A stretch of 64,000 nucleotides of DNA from Pseudoxanthomonas sp. SL93 (GTDB taxonomy: Bacteria; Pseudomonadota; Gammaproteobacteria; Xanthomonadales; Xanthomonadaceae): NCBI RefSeq assembly GCF_026625825.1, contig NZ_CP113065.1:248001-312000 (forward strand). The letters run 5' to 3'. The notes under the pieces are model-generated. The model saw nothing but the letters and a program-made list of their open reading frames with translations, searched no databases and was not told the DNA's origin. Made by a program: the position numbers and the translations under genes. Shown in pieces: positions 17,121 through 28,500 of this stretch (position 1 is the stretch's first letter; the number at the start of each line of letters is the position of its first letter).

Positions 17121-17503
17121 CGTTTCATCCGCTCGGCGGCCTTGGCTTTCGCGCGCGCCAGGATATCCGCTGCCGCACTGGGCAGGGCGGGTTTACGTTG
17201 CGCTGCCTGCGCATCCGGCTGCGGCGCCGCAGGACGTCGTGCATCGCGCTCGGCGGCACGCCGGGCCAGGCGTGCGTTCCGGAGGCGGTAGCGTTCGCGG
17301 GCATCCCACGCATCGCGTAGTCGGGCCTGTGTCCGCACCAGCAGATCGATGGCGTCGCGATCCGTCCCCTCACAGGTGCGGCAGGGTACATAAGCCATCA
17401 GCCCGGCCTCGATGGCGGCATCCAGGTCGTCGGCGGCGACCAGCGCAAGCAGGTGCCCTGCGTGTTCGCAGGTCGGGCAGGTGGGGAAGGTACCGGAGGG
17501 CAT
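17117..17503 (-). CDS. Conserved-type hypothetical protein with two CxxC pairs
   Basis: A 128-aa protein I cannot assign. The N-terminal half has C-P-T-C at residues 9-12 and C-R-T-C at about 41-44, spaced like a zinc ribbon. The C-terminal half is very basic and rich in Ala/Arg (RERYRLRNARLARRAAERD), predicted helical. It is translationally coupled to nth (ATGA overlap), which suggests a nucleic-acid related role, but that is inference only. Confidence 0.75.
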   Translation of the reverse strand: MPSGTFPTCPTCEHAGHLLALVAADDLDAAIEAGLMAYVPCRTCEGTDRDAIDLLVRTQARLRDAWDARERYRLRNARLARRAAERDARRPAAPQPDAQAAQRKPALPSAAADILARAKAKAAERMKR

Positions 17504-17524
17504 CTGTGCGGTCGCTTTCGGGGA

Positions 17525-18307
17525 TCAGCGTCCGCCGAAGTCCGGTTTGCGGCGTTCCAGGAACGCGCGCGTGCCTTCACGCATGTCATCGGTGGCGAAC
17601 ATCAGGCCGAACTGCGCCGACTCGTACTGCAGGCCTTCCTCGATGGCGCATTCGCCACCGATGTTGACGATGTCCAGGGTCGCCCGCAGGGCGAGCGGGG
17701 CGGACGCCGCCAGTTGCGTGGCGAGCTTGTGCGTCTCGGCCTCCAGTTCCGTTGCTGCCACCACGCGGTTGACGATGCCCAGCTGCAATGCGCGCTCCGC
17801 GGTGATGGGCGCGCCCAGCAGGCAGAGTTCGAGCGTGGCGGCGCGGCCGGCCAGGCGCAGCAGGCGCTGGCTGCCACCGAAGCCGGGAATCAGCCCCAGG
17901 TTGATTTCCGGTTGGCCGACCTTGGCGGTATCGGCGGCGATGCGCAGGTGGCAGGCCATCGCCAGTTCCAGTCCGCCGCCCAGCGCGAACCCGTTCACCA
18001 TCGCGATGACGGGCTTGGGCAGTGTCTCGATGGTGCGCATCACCTTCTGGCCACGCAGTGAGAAGTCGCGACCCTCGGTGGCGCGGAGATCGGCCATTTC
18101 CGCGATGTCGGCCCCGGCCACGAAGGCCTTGGGGCCCGCACCCGTCAGCACGACCACCCGCACCGACGCATCGCGTGCGGCCTGGTCGAATGCGTCCTGC
18201 AACGCATCCAGGGTGGCGCCGTTCAAAGCGTTCAGCTTGTCGGGCCGATTGACGGTGATGCGACGAACGGCATCCGCATCGGCGATCAGTACAGGGGTCT
18301 CGGACAT
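17525..18307 (-). CDS. Enoyl-CoA hydratase/isomerase family protein
   Basis: A 260-aa crotonase-fold protein. The oxyanion-hole segments are VLTGAGPKAFVAGADIAEM and MVNGFALGGGLELAMACHLRIA. The acidic pair expected in hydratases is present (GGGLELAMACHLRIAADTAKVGQPEINLGLIPGFGGSQRLLRL; a Glu in the ELAMAC segment and a Glu in the PEINLG segment). It probably hydrates enoyl-CoA in beta-oxidation or amino-acid breakdown. Exact substrate cannot be read. It is 21 bases upstream of the CxxC protein on the same strand. Confidence 0.9.
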   Translation of the reverse strand: MSETPVLIADADAVRRITVNRPDKLNALNGATLDALQDAFDQAARDASVRVVVLTGAGPKAFVAGADIAEMADLRATEGRDFSLRGQKVMRTIETLPKPVIAMVNGFALGGGLELAMACHLRIAADTAKVGQPEINLGLIPGFGGSQRLLRLAGRAATLELCLLGAPITAERALQLGIVNRVVAATELEAETHKLATQLAASAPLALRATLDIVNIGGECAIEEGLQYESAQFGLMFATDDMREGTRAFLERRKPDFGGR

Positions 18308-18475
18308 GGGTTTTTCCGGGGGAAATTGTAAATTTTAGGTAAAGAGGGAACTCTGCGCCGGAGGCCCGGTCACAGGAGCCCGTCGTCAGTGGCGGTTAAG
18401 CGCCCCGGCGGCTATCCTAGCGCGTCCATTCCAGGCGGTACCGCCGCCCTTTGCCACCACCCGGAGATAGTTTTG

Positions 18476-19177
18476 ATGAAGTTGCGTTCGTTAGTGGTCG
18501 CTGTAGCGGCATTCGCCATGGCAGGTAGCGCCCTGGCCCAGGACACGACGTCCGAGAAGGGCAAGCTGAGCTATTACTTCGGCTATGACTACGGCAACAA
18601 CCTGGCCGAACTGACCGCCCGTGGCGAGCAGTTGGACATCAACTCGGTGGTCAAGGGCCTGCAGGATGCCTTCGGCAAGAAGCAACCGGCGCTCACCGCC
18701 GAACAGCTGAAGCCGGCGCTGGAAGCCTTCCAGAAGCGCGAACAGACGCGTGCCCAGCAGGCCAAGGCCGAGTACGACAAGGTCGCCGCCGAGAACAAGA
18801 CCAAGAGCGACCAGTTCATGGCTGCCAACAAGGCCAAGGCCGGCGTGCAGTCGCTCCCGAGCGGCGTGCAGTACCGCATCCTGGAAGTCGGCAAGGGCGC
18901 CAAGCCCACGCAGGCCAGCACGGTGCAGCTGGAAGTGGCCGGTCCGTACCCGTTCGGCCAGAAGCCGGCCGAGGCCCGTCCGCCGCAGCAGATGAACGAC
19001 CTGAAGCTCAGCGCGGTGGAAATGCAGGCCATGCGTGAAGTGCTGCAGCAGATGCCGGCCGGTTCGAAGTGGGAAGTGGCCCTGCCGCCGGACAAGGCGT
19101 ACGGCGCCGACCCGCGCACGGGTTTCCCGCCGAACCTCGCCGTGGTCTTCGAAATCAAGCTCGTCAGCGTCAAGTGA
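18476..19177 (+). CDS. FKBP-type PPIase-like protein with degenerate FKBP domain
   Basis: A 233-aa secreted protein: signal peptide (1-22, ending GSALAQ), a helical FKBP N-terminal dimerisation domain (KGKLSYYFGYDYGNNLAEL, then a charged helix to about residue 120), and an FKBP-like C-terminal part. In the C-terminal part the start (GVQYRILEVGKGAKPT) and end (MPAGSKWEVALPPDKAYG, PPNLAVVFEIKLVSV) are conserved. The middle, which normally carries the D-S-S/F and V-I-x-G-W active-site residues, is replaced by unrelated sequence. It may act as a periplasmic chaperone rather than an isomerase. Start chosen by the ATG before the signal peptide, with GGAG upstream. Confidence 0.85.
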   Translation: MKLRSLVVAVAAFAMAGSALAQDTTSEKGKLSYYFGYDYGNNLAELTARGEQLDINSVVKGLQDAFGKKQPALTAEQLKPALEAFQKREQTRAQQAKAEYDKVAAENKTKSDQFMAANKAKAGVQSLPSGVQYRILEVGKGAKPTQASTVQLEVAGPYPFGQKPAEARPPQQMNDLKLSAVEMQAMREVLQQMPAGSKWEVALPPDKAYGADPRTGFPPNLAVVFEIKLVSVK

Positions 19178-19187
19178 TGCAATGACA

Positions 19188-19208
19188 CGTCCGCGCTTGG
19201 CGCGGACG
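19188..19208 (+). terminator. GC-rich stem-loop after FKBP-like gene
   Basis: CGTCCGCGC-TTG-GCGCGGACG is a perfect 9-bp stem 11 bases after the stop codon, without a clear T-run. Probably part of a two-hairpin end together with the hairpin at 19265. Confidence 0.5.
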
Positions 19209-19264
19209 CCTTGGTCATCGCGTCATCCCGGCCAAGGCCGGTTCGAGCCATGATGCTGTCACCC

Positions 19265-19297
19265 TGCGCCGGCCACCCAGCCGGCGCAGTGCTTTTT
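19265..19297 (+). terminator. Rho-independent terminator
   Basis: TGCGCCGGC-CACCCA-GCCGGCGCA stem followed by GTGCTTTTT. It lies between the FKBP-like and DUF1289-Nudix genes. Confidence 0.7.
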
Positions 19298-19344
19298 GCG
19301 GGGTCGAAGCGATTTCGCGCTACCCTCCGCAGGTGTCCGAGAAC

Positions 19345-20145
19345 ATGAATACCGCATTCCGCGCCGTGCTCAGCCCGTGCATCGGCGTCTGCAGACTCGA
19401 TGACGACGGGCTTTGCGAGGGTTGCCTGCGCACCACTTCGGAAATCGCGCGCTGGTCGCAGATGAACGATGACGAACGCCTCCGGCTGATGGAAACCGTG
19501 CTGCCCCGGCGTGAAGAGGCGCGGCAGCCGTTCGACCTGCGGTTGGCCGAACGCGATCGCCTGCGCCACGCCCTGCATCCCCTCGATGCGGTGCCCGTCG
19601 GCGCGGGCTGGAATCATGAGGAACTGATCGACCTGCTGCCGCCCGGTCCGCTCGCGGATGCCGCGGTGCTGGCGGGCCTGGTGCCGCGCGCGCAGGGGAC
19701 GCAGGTGCTGCTCACACGCCGTACCGACGGCCTGCGGCACCACGCCGGGCAGGTCAGTTTTCCCGGGGGCCGCATGGAAGCTTCGGACATCGATGCGGTG
19801 GCGGCCGCGCTCCGCGAAAGCCGCGAGGAAATCGCCTTGCTGCCCGCGCAGGTGAAGCCCCTGGGATTCCTTGATCCGTTCACCACCATCAGCGGCTTCC
19901 GCGTGATGCCGGTGGTGGCGGTGATCGATCCGGACTATGTGCCGACGCCGGAACCCAATGAAGTGGCGGACGTATTCGAAGTGCCGTTGGATTATCTGCT
20001 GTCGCCGGACAACCTTCGCCGCGTGGAGGTGGACTATCGCGGTCGCCGGCGCGCGGTGCTGGAATACGACTGGCCCGGCCAGCGCATCTGGGGTGCCACG
20101 GCGGCGATCCTGTTCAACCTGCGGCAGCGCCTGGAGGGCGTGTGA
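19345..20145 (+). CDS. DUF1289-Nudix fusion (CoA pyrophosphatase type)
   Basis: A 266-aa two-domain protein. Residues about 8-50 are a DUF1289 domain with four cysteines (C12, C16, C24, C27 in SPCIGVCRLDDDGLCEGCLRT). Residues about 105-255 are a Nudix hydrolase with the CoA-pyrophosphatase signature LRHHAGQVSFPGG and catalytic RESREE. Expected reaction: CoA (or acyl-CoA) to phosphopantetheine plus 3',5'-ADP. An in-frame GTG 12 bases earlier (19333) is an alternative start. The stop overlaps the start of the sulfurtransferase gene by one base. Confidence 0.88.
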   Translation: MNTAFRAVLSPCIGVCRLDDDGLCEGCLRTTSEIARWSQMNDDERLRLMETVLPRREEARQPFDLRLAERDRLRHALHPLDAVPVGAGWNHEELIDLLPPGPLADAAVLAGLVPRAQGTQVLLTRRTDGLRHHAGQVSFPGGRMEASDIDAVAAALRESREEIALLPAQVKPLGFLDPFTTISGFRVMPVVAVIDPDYVPTPEPNEVADVFEVPLDYLLSPDNLRRVEVDYRGRRRAVLEYDWPGQRIWGATAAILFNLRQRLEGV

Positions 20146-21002
20146 TGCACTGGACCAGCCTGGTCGATGCCGACGCCCTGTCCGTGGCCTTGGGGGATCC
20201 TTCGCTGCGGCTGGTCGATGCGCGCTTCGTGATGCTCAACGCGGAGCCTGATGCAGGGCATCGGGCGTATGCCGAATCGCATCTGCCCGGTGCCGTGTAT
20301 GCCGATCTCAATCGCGATCTCTCGGACCTGTCGAAGGTCGGGGAGGGGCGTCATCCATTGCCCGACAGCGACGCGTTCGCGCGCACGCTGGGCGGATGGG
20401 GCATCACCCCTGCCCATCAGGTGGTGGTTTACGACGCAGGCGATGGCAGCATGGCGGCGGCGCGTCTGTGGTGGATGCTGAAACTGCTGGGTCACGCGCG
20501 CGTGGCGGTGCTGGATGGCGGCATCGCCGCCTGGCGGGCACGTGGATTGCCCGAAACGCATGAGACGTCGGCCCATGCTCCCGTCGCCGCCTATCCGGCC
20601 AGATTCGATACCGGCCGCATCGTGACCTCCGACCAGGTGCTGCAACGCCTGGACGAAGACAGCGGCTGGCTGGTCGATGCGCGTGCCGCCGAACGTTTCC
20701 GCGGTGATGTCGAACCGATCGATGCCATCGCGGGTCATGTGCCCGGCGCGATCAATCGCCCGTTCGCCCTGAATCTTCGCGAAGGGCACTTCAAGCCGGC
20801 GGACGAACTGCGCGAGGAACTCTCGGCCCTGCTGGGTGACCGCCATCCCGCCGATACCGTGCTCATGTGCGGCTCCGGCGTCACCGCCTGCCATCTGCTG
20901 CTCGCGTTCGAGCATGCCGGACTGCACGGCGCCCGCGTCTATGCGGGCTCGTGGAGTGGCTGGATCAGCGACCCGTCGCGTCCGGTCGCGCGCGGCGGGT
21001 GA
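20145..21002 (+). CDS. sseA: Thiosulfate/3-mercaptopyruvate sulfurtransferase
   Basis: A 285-aa tandem rhodanese protein. The first, inactive repeat starts with LVDARFVMLNAEPDAGHRAYAESHLPGAVYAD. The second repeat carries the active-site loop CGSGVTACH, which resembles 3-mercaptopyruvate sulfurtransferases more than thiosulfate types (CRKGVT). The ATG at 20145 shares one base with the preceding stop (TGATG), implying translational coupling to the DUF1289-Nudix gene. Likely roles are cysteine breakdown and cyanide or sulfane-sulfur handling. Confidence 0.88.
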   Translation: MHWTSLVDADALSVALGDPSLRLVDARFVMLNAEPDAGHRAYAESHLPGAVYADLNRDLSDLSKVGEGRHPLPDSDAFARTLGGWGITPAHQVVVYDAGDGSMAAARLWWMLKLLGHARVAVLDGGIAAWRARGLPETHETSAHAPVAAYPARFDTGRIVTSDQVLQRLDEDSGWLVDARAAERFRGDVEPIDAIAGHVPGAINRPFALNLREGHFKPADELREELSALLGDRHPADTVLMCGSGVTACHLLLAFEHAGLHGARVYAGSWSGWISDPSRPVARGG

Positions 21003-21036
21003 CGACGGCATGGCGTCGCGCCATGCAGCTGACGGA

Positions 21037-21813
21037 TCACTTCTTCAACTTGGCGACCAGCGCGTGCAGGGCTGCCTGGGTGTCGGGTGCGTGCCAGGCA
21101 TCGACGAACCGCTCCAACTGGATGAGGCCCGGGTCGAGCGCCTCGATCAGGTCACGTCGTGCCAGTGCACGGGTCTGCAGCATCGGGTGGTGGGGCAGGC
21201 GCAGCAGCTTCTCCAACCAGGCGACGGCACGCGCGGTGACGTCCTGCTGGTCGACCAGCTCATCCACCAGGCCGATCTGCAGGGCATGCTCCGCCGGCAC
21301 CATCTCGCCTGCCACCAGCAGGCGTTCCGCGCGGTACGGTCCGACCACGCGCCGCATCAGGCGCTGGATGCCCTCGGGCACCACCAGGCCCACTTCGGTT
21401 TCATTGAGGCCGATGGCGAACGGCCGCGCAGAATCCACGCTGCGCGCCATGACGCGGTAGTCGCAGCACAGCGCGAGCACGCAGCCACCCGCGGGTGCAT
21501 GGCCGGTCAGGGCGGCCACCACGGGAATGCGGGATTCCGCCAGCGTGCGTGCCGCGCCGAAGAACGCCTGCCACGCATCGAGCAGCGCGGGGCGGTTGTC
21601 ACCCAGTGACAGCAGGTAGGGCACGTCCATGCCGGCGGAGAAGATCTTCGGATTGCCCGCCAGCACGATGCCCCGCACGCCGTCGTCCAGCGCGCGGTTG
21701 ATCGCCTCGATGAGGGCACGGCACAACTCGGTGTTGAGCGCATTCACCGGTGGGCGGGCGAGGCGGATCTCGCGGATGTCGCCGTGGTCAGTGGTCTCGA
21801 TGAGGCCCGTCAT
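21037..21813 (-). CDS. Enoyl-CoA hydratase/isomerase family protein
   Basis: A 258-aa crotonase-fold protein distinct from the one at 17.5 kb. Oxyanion-hole segments are VLAGNPKIFSAGMDVPYLL and ALTGHAPAGGCVLALCCDYRVMA. The usual first catalytic Glu position is occupied by non-acidic residues (GGCVLALCCD), while LNETEVGLVVPEGIQRL is kept. It may therefore be an isomerase or another crotonase reaction rather than a classic hydratase. Converges on the sulfurtransferase gene. Confidence 0.85.
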   Translation of the reverse strand: MTGLIETTDHGDIREIRLARPPVNALNTELCRALIEAINRALDDGVRGIVLAGNPKIFSAGMDVPYLLSLGDNRPALLDAWQAFFGAARTLAESRIPVVAALTGHAPAGGCVLALCCDYRVMARSVDSARPFAIGLNETEVGLVVPEGIQRLMRRVVGPYRAERLLVAGEMVPAEHALQIGLVDELVDQQDVTARAVAWLEKLLRLPHHPMLQTRALARRDLIEALDPGLIQLERFVDAWHAPDTQAALHALVAKLKK

Positions 21814-21851
21814 TCACCTTCTCCCTGGAGTCAGGCCGTTATCATAGGCGC

Positions 21852-22298
21852 ATGAACCGTCGCATCGAAATGATCTGCCTGTCGGCCGTGTTGATGGCGT
21901 GCGTGGGCTCCGCCCGTGCGGCGGAGTGCCTGCCCGTGGTTAAGGGTGCGTGGGTACGTCTGCCACCGGTCGCGGCCATGCCGATGATGGCCGGCTTCGC
22001 CCGCATCGAGAACCCGTGCCGCGCGCCGGCGGCGGTGGTGGGCGCAGAAAGCCTGGCCTTCGCGGATGTGTCGTTGCACGAGACGCGGGAAGAAGGCGGC
22101 GTCAGTCGCATGCGGGAAGTCGAACGTCTGCCCATCGCGCCAGGCAAGGCCGTGGAGCTCAAGCCCGGCGGACTGCACCTGATGCTGCATGGTGCCTATG
22201 CACCGGTGGCGATGGGCGAGAAGCCGGTAATCACGCTGAAACTTGCCGACGGCCGCGCCCTTCCTGTGGCGTTCGAGGCGCGCAAGACCGCGCCGTGA
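21852..22298 (+). CDS. Periplasmic copper chaperone PCu(A)C
   Basis: A 148-aa protein with signal peptide (ending GSARAA). It has an exact copper motif H-x10-M-x21-H-x-M: H76, M87, H109, M111. The cupredoxin-like core (KGAWVRLPPVAAMPMMAGFARIEN, then KAVELKPGGLHLMLHG) is typical. Members deliver Cu(I) to cytochrome oxidase CuA or similar sites. Two additional cysteines (C26, C56) could form a disulphide. It stands alone, divergent from the crotonase gene. Confidence 0.93.
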   Translation: MNRRIEMICLSAVLMACVGSARAAECLPVVKGAWVRLPPVAAMPMMAGFARIENPCRAPAAVVGAESLAFADVSLHETREEGGVSRMREVERLPIAPGKAVELKPGGLHLMLHGAYAPVAMGEKPVITLKLADGRALPVAFEARKTAP

Positions 22299-22305
22299 AA
22301 CCGGC

Positions 22306-22376
22306 TGTGGTGGGAGCGACGTGAGTCGCGAGGACAGGGCTGGATAAAGCCTTCGCGACTCACGTCGCTCCCACAG
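22306..22376. repeat. REP inverted pair 3
   Basis: TGGGAGCGACGTGAGTCGCGA (22311-22332) and its inverted partner TCGCGACTCACGTCGCTCCCA (22353-22374) are exact reverse complements separated by 20 bases, so the whole unit can fold as one long hairpin. It sits between convergent genes and may also end their transcripts. Confidence 0.9.
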
Positions 22377-22387
22377 ATTCGCCTGTA

Positions 22388-22812
22388 CTACTCCGACACC
22401 GCCCGGATCGCCGCCGGCAGTGGCGCGCTGTGGCCGGTCTGCGTATCCATCCAGACCACCACCACATTGCCGTCTGAATAGAGCACGCTGTCGTCCTTCG
22501 CCGACACGATGCGGTGGCCGATGGTGACGCTGCTGGTGCCAAGACGGTCCACGTACAGTTCCACCACCACGTCGTTGGGCCAGGTCAGCGGGCGCTTGTA
22601 GTTGATGTTGTTGGCCGCCACGACCGGTGCGATGCGATCGGTCATCGACACCTCCGGTACCGTCAGCATCCAGCGCACGCGTGCTTCTTCCAGATACGAA
22701 ATGTACTTGGCATTGTTGACGTGGCCCATGCTATCCATGTCGCGCCAGCGCACGCTGATCGGGATCTTCGCCAGCAGCTTGCGGCCGGCGGCGTGGGCGT
22801 CGGGGCTGGAGC

Positions 22813-22816
<4 letters not shown>
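22388..22816 (-). CDS. Acyl-CoA thioesterase (hotdog fold, YbgC/FadM type)
   Basis: A 142-aa 4HBT protein. The catalytic segment [28 protein letters not shown] carries the Asp and the HVNNAKY signature. The remainder ([33 protein letters not shown]) fits the hotdog helix-and-sheet pattern. It hydrolyses acyl-CoA thioesters; chain preference is unknown. The ATG overlaps the uvrA stop by four bases (ATGA). Confidence 0.88.
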
Positions 22817-25758
<2,942 letters not shown>

Positions 25759-26105
25759 CGGGTGGGGGGTCCGGAAAGCGAACAAGGAAGCGTAGCGATC
25801 TGCAGAGGTGGGGGCAAATACCGCCATTGCCAGCACGAGGGACACGCTCGGGTGGGGCGGGAGTCAGTCGGCTGGCGGCATGTCATGCGGGCAGCGACAG
25901 TGGGGCTGGCCAGGGCGTGATCGATCCTGGCTCAAGGTGGGTGGCAGCTGGGCATCGGATTAAGTGGTTGATTTACAATGAGGTCGCCGGATCGGAGGCG
26001 CTGGCGCTGCCTGTCCCGGTGCCAGTCTGGGGTGCAATGAGGACGGCATGTGTCCGCAATGTGGAGTCCCGGCGGTCGCCGTTCGAAGGCAGGCTGGGGG
26101 CTTGG

Positions 26106-26135
26106 TTGACCGTAACCCCATGAATCCACTAAAAT
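26106..26135 (+). promoter_or_regulatory. Promoter for rplU-rpmA
   Basis: TTGACC, 18 bases, TAAAAT, ending 65 bases before rplU. The 442-base gap 25759-26200 also contains GTTGATTTACAAT near 25967, but otherwise I see no gene or structure in it. Confidence 0.65.
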
Positions 26136-26200
26136 TCCGCTTCTGTCCGCCCTTGCTGGCGAGGCAGGCATAAAATAACTACAGAACCGAGGTAATCCAC

Positions 26201-26509
26201 ATGTACGCAGTCGTAGTCACGGGCGGTAAGCAGTACCGCGTGATGAAGGGCGAGACGCTCCGCGTCGAGAAGCTCGAGGCCGAAGCCGGCAACGAGCTCA
26301 CCTTCGACAACATCCTGATGCTGGGCGATGGCGAGACCATCAGCCTGGGCGACGCCCTGAAGGGCGCCACCGTCACCGCGAAGGTCGTCGGCCATGGCCG
26401 CGCCGACAAGGTGCGCATCATCAAGTTCCGCCGCCGCAAGCACCACATGAAGCGCCAGGGTCACCGGCAGCACTACACCGAAATCGAAATCACCGGCATC
26501 AACAAGTAA
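26201..26509 (+). CDS. rplU: 50S ribosomal protein L21
   Basis: A 102-aa protein starting [18 protein letters not shown], with the L21 tail [22 protein letters not shown]. It is followed 12 bases later by rpmA, the invariant rplU-rpmA(-obgE) order. Confidence 0.98.
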   Translation: MYAVVVTGGKQYRVMKGETLRVEKLEAEAGNELTFDNILMLGDGETISLGDALKGATVTAKVVGHGRADKVRIIKFRRRKHHMKRQGHRQHYTEIEITGINK

Positions 26510-26521
26510 GGAGAAGCAGTC

Positions 26522-26782
26522 ATGGCACATAAAAAGGGCGTAGGCTCATCGCGCAACGGCCGCGACTCCAACCCGAAGATGCTGGGCGTCAAGGTCTTTG
26601 GTGGTCAGGCGATCGATGCGGGCAACATCATCATCCGCCAGCGCGGCACCCAGTTCCATCCGGGTCCGGGCGTGGGCCTGGGTCGCGACCACACGCTGTT
26701 CGCGCTGGTCGACGGCAAGGTCGAGTTCTCGATCAAGGGCGCCAAGAAGCGCCGCACCGTGAGCGTGGTGACGGAAGCCTGA
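26522..26782 (+). CDS. rpmA: 50S ribosomal protein L27
   Basis: An 86-aa protein starting [24 protein letters not shown], with no Firmicutes-type N-terminal extension. GGAG precedes the ATG. Confidence 0.98.
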   Translation: MAHKKGVGSSRNGRDSNPKMLGVKVFGGQAIDAGNIIIRQRGTQFHPGPGVGLGRDHTLFALVDGKVEFSIKGAKKRRTVSVVTEA

Positions 26783-26807
26783 GGCTTTCGCACACGCCGA
26801 GCGAATG

Positions 26808-26832
26808 GCCCCGCCGCGTGCGGGGCTTTTCG
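26808..26832 (+). terminator. Rho-independent terminator after rpmA
   Basis: GCCCCGC-CGCGT-GCGGGGC followed by TTTTCGTTT. It separates the two ribosomal genes from obgE. Confidence 0.85.
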
Positions 26833-26865
26833 TTTGCGGGCACCGCGGTCGGGGCCGGATCATGA

Positions 26866-27993
<1,128 letters not shown>

Positions 27994-28069
27994 CGCGGCG
28001 CTGGCGGGCGCGATGGATCCCTCTTCGCCCGCCTGTGCGGGAGCGGTGGCCTTGAACGAGGCAACAAAA

Positions 28070-28089
28070 AACCCGGCCGAAGCCGGGTT
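28070..28089. terminator. Bidirectional terminator between obgE and rpsT
   Basis: AACCCGGC-CGAA-GCCGGGTT is flanked by an A-run on the left and TTGTTTGTTTT on the right, so it can stop both convergent transcripts. Confidence 0.9.
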
Positions 28090-28117
28090 TGTTTGTTTTC
28101 CCGTCAGTGCCGTCGTA

Positions 28118-28387
28118 TCAGGCGGCCTGAAGGGCCTTGATGCGGGCGGTCAGGCGGCTCTTGTGGCGAGCGGCCTTGTTCTTGTGGATCAGGCCACGCG
28201 AGCTGAAGCGGTCCAGGATCGGCTGGGCAACGGCGAACGCCGCCTGGGCGCCAGCGGCGTCGTTGGCGTCCAGCGCCTTCAGCACTTTCTTGACGGCGGT
28301 GCGCAGCATCGAACGCTGACCGGCGTTGCGCGCATTGCGCACCACGGTCTGCTTGGCGCGCTTCTTGGCGGACTTGATATTGGCCAC
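28118..28387 (-). CDS. rpsT: 30S ribosomal protein S20
   Basis: An 89-aa protein. The start is a GTG at 28387: the mature sequence begins [12 protein letters not shown] as in all S20 proteins, and AGGAA lies 7 bases upstream. The upstream in-frame ATG would add 16 residues foreign to the family. A non-ATG start on S20 is typical and contributes to its translational autoregulation in E. coli. Confidence 0.96.
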   Translation of the reverse strand: MANIKSAKKRAKQTVVRNARNAGQRSMLRTAVKKVLKALDANDAAGAQAAFAVAQPILDRFSSRGLIHKNKAARHKSRLTARIKALQAA

Positions 28388-28438
28388 GTTGGGTTCCTGA
28401 AAGCTGGGAGAATGAGGTTGCGGGAAAATAGACAAAAA

Positions 28439-28467
28439 AGTATGGGCTATTCAGAGGCTTGCGTCAA
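28439..28467 (-). promoter_or_regulatory. Promoter for rpsT
   Basis: On the minus strand, TTGACG, 17 bases, CATACT. It lies 52 bases before the rpsT start and inside the rpsT-murJ divergent gap. Confidence 0.7.
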
Positions 28468-28500
28468 CATGGCCGGAAGGGCAGCGCCGGGGGTGTCCCG

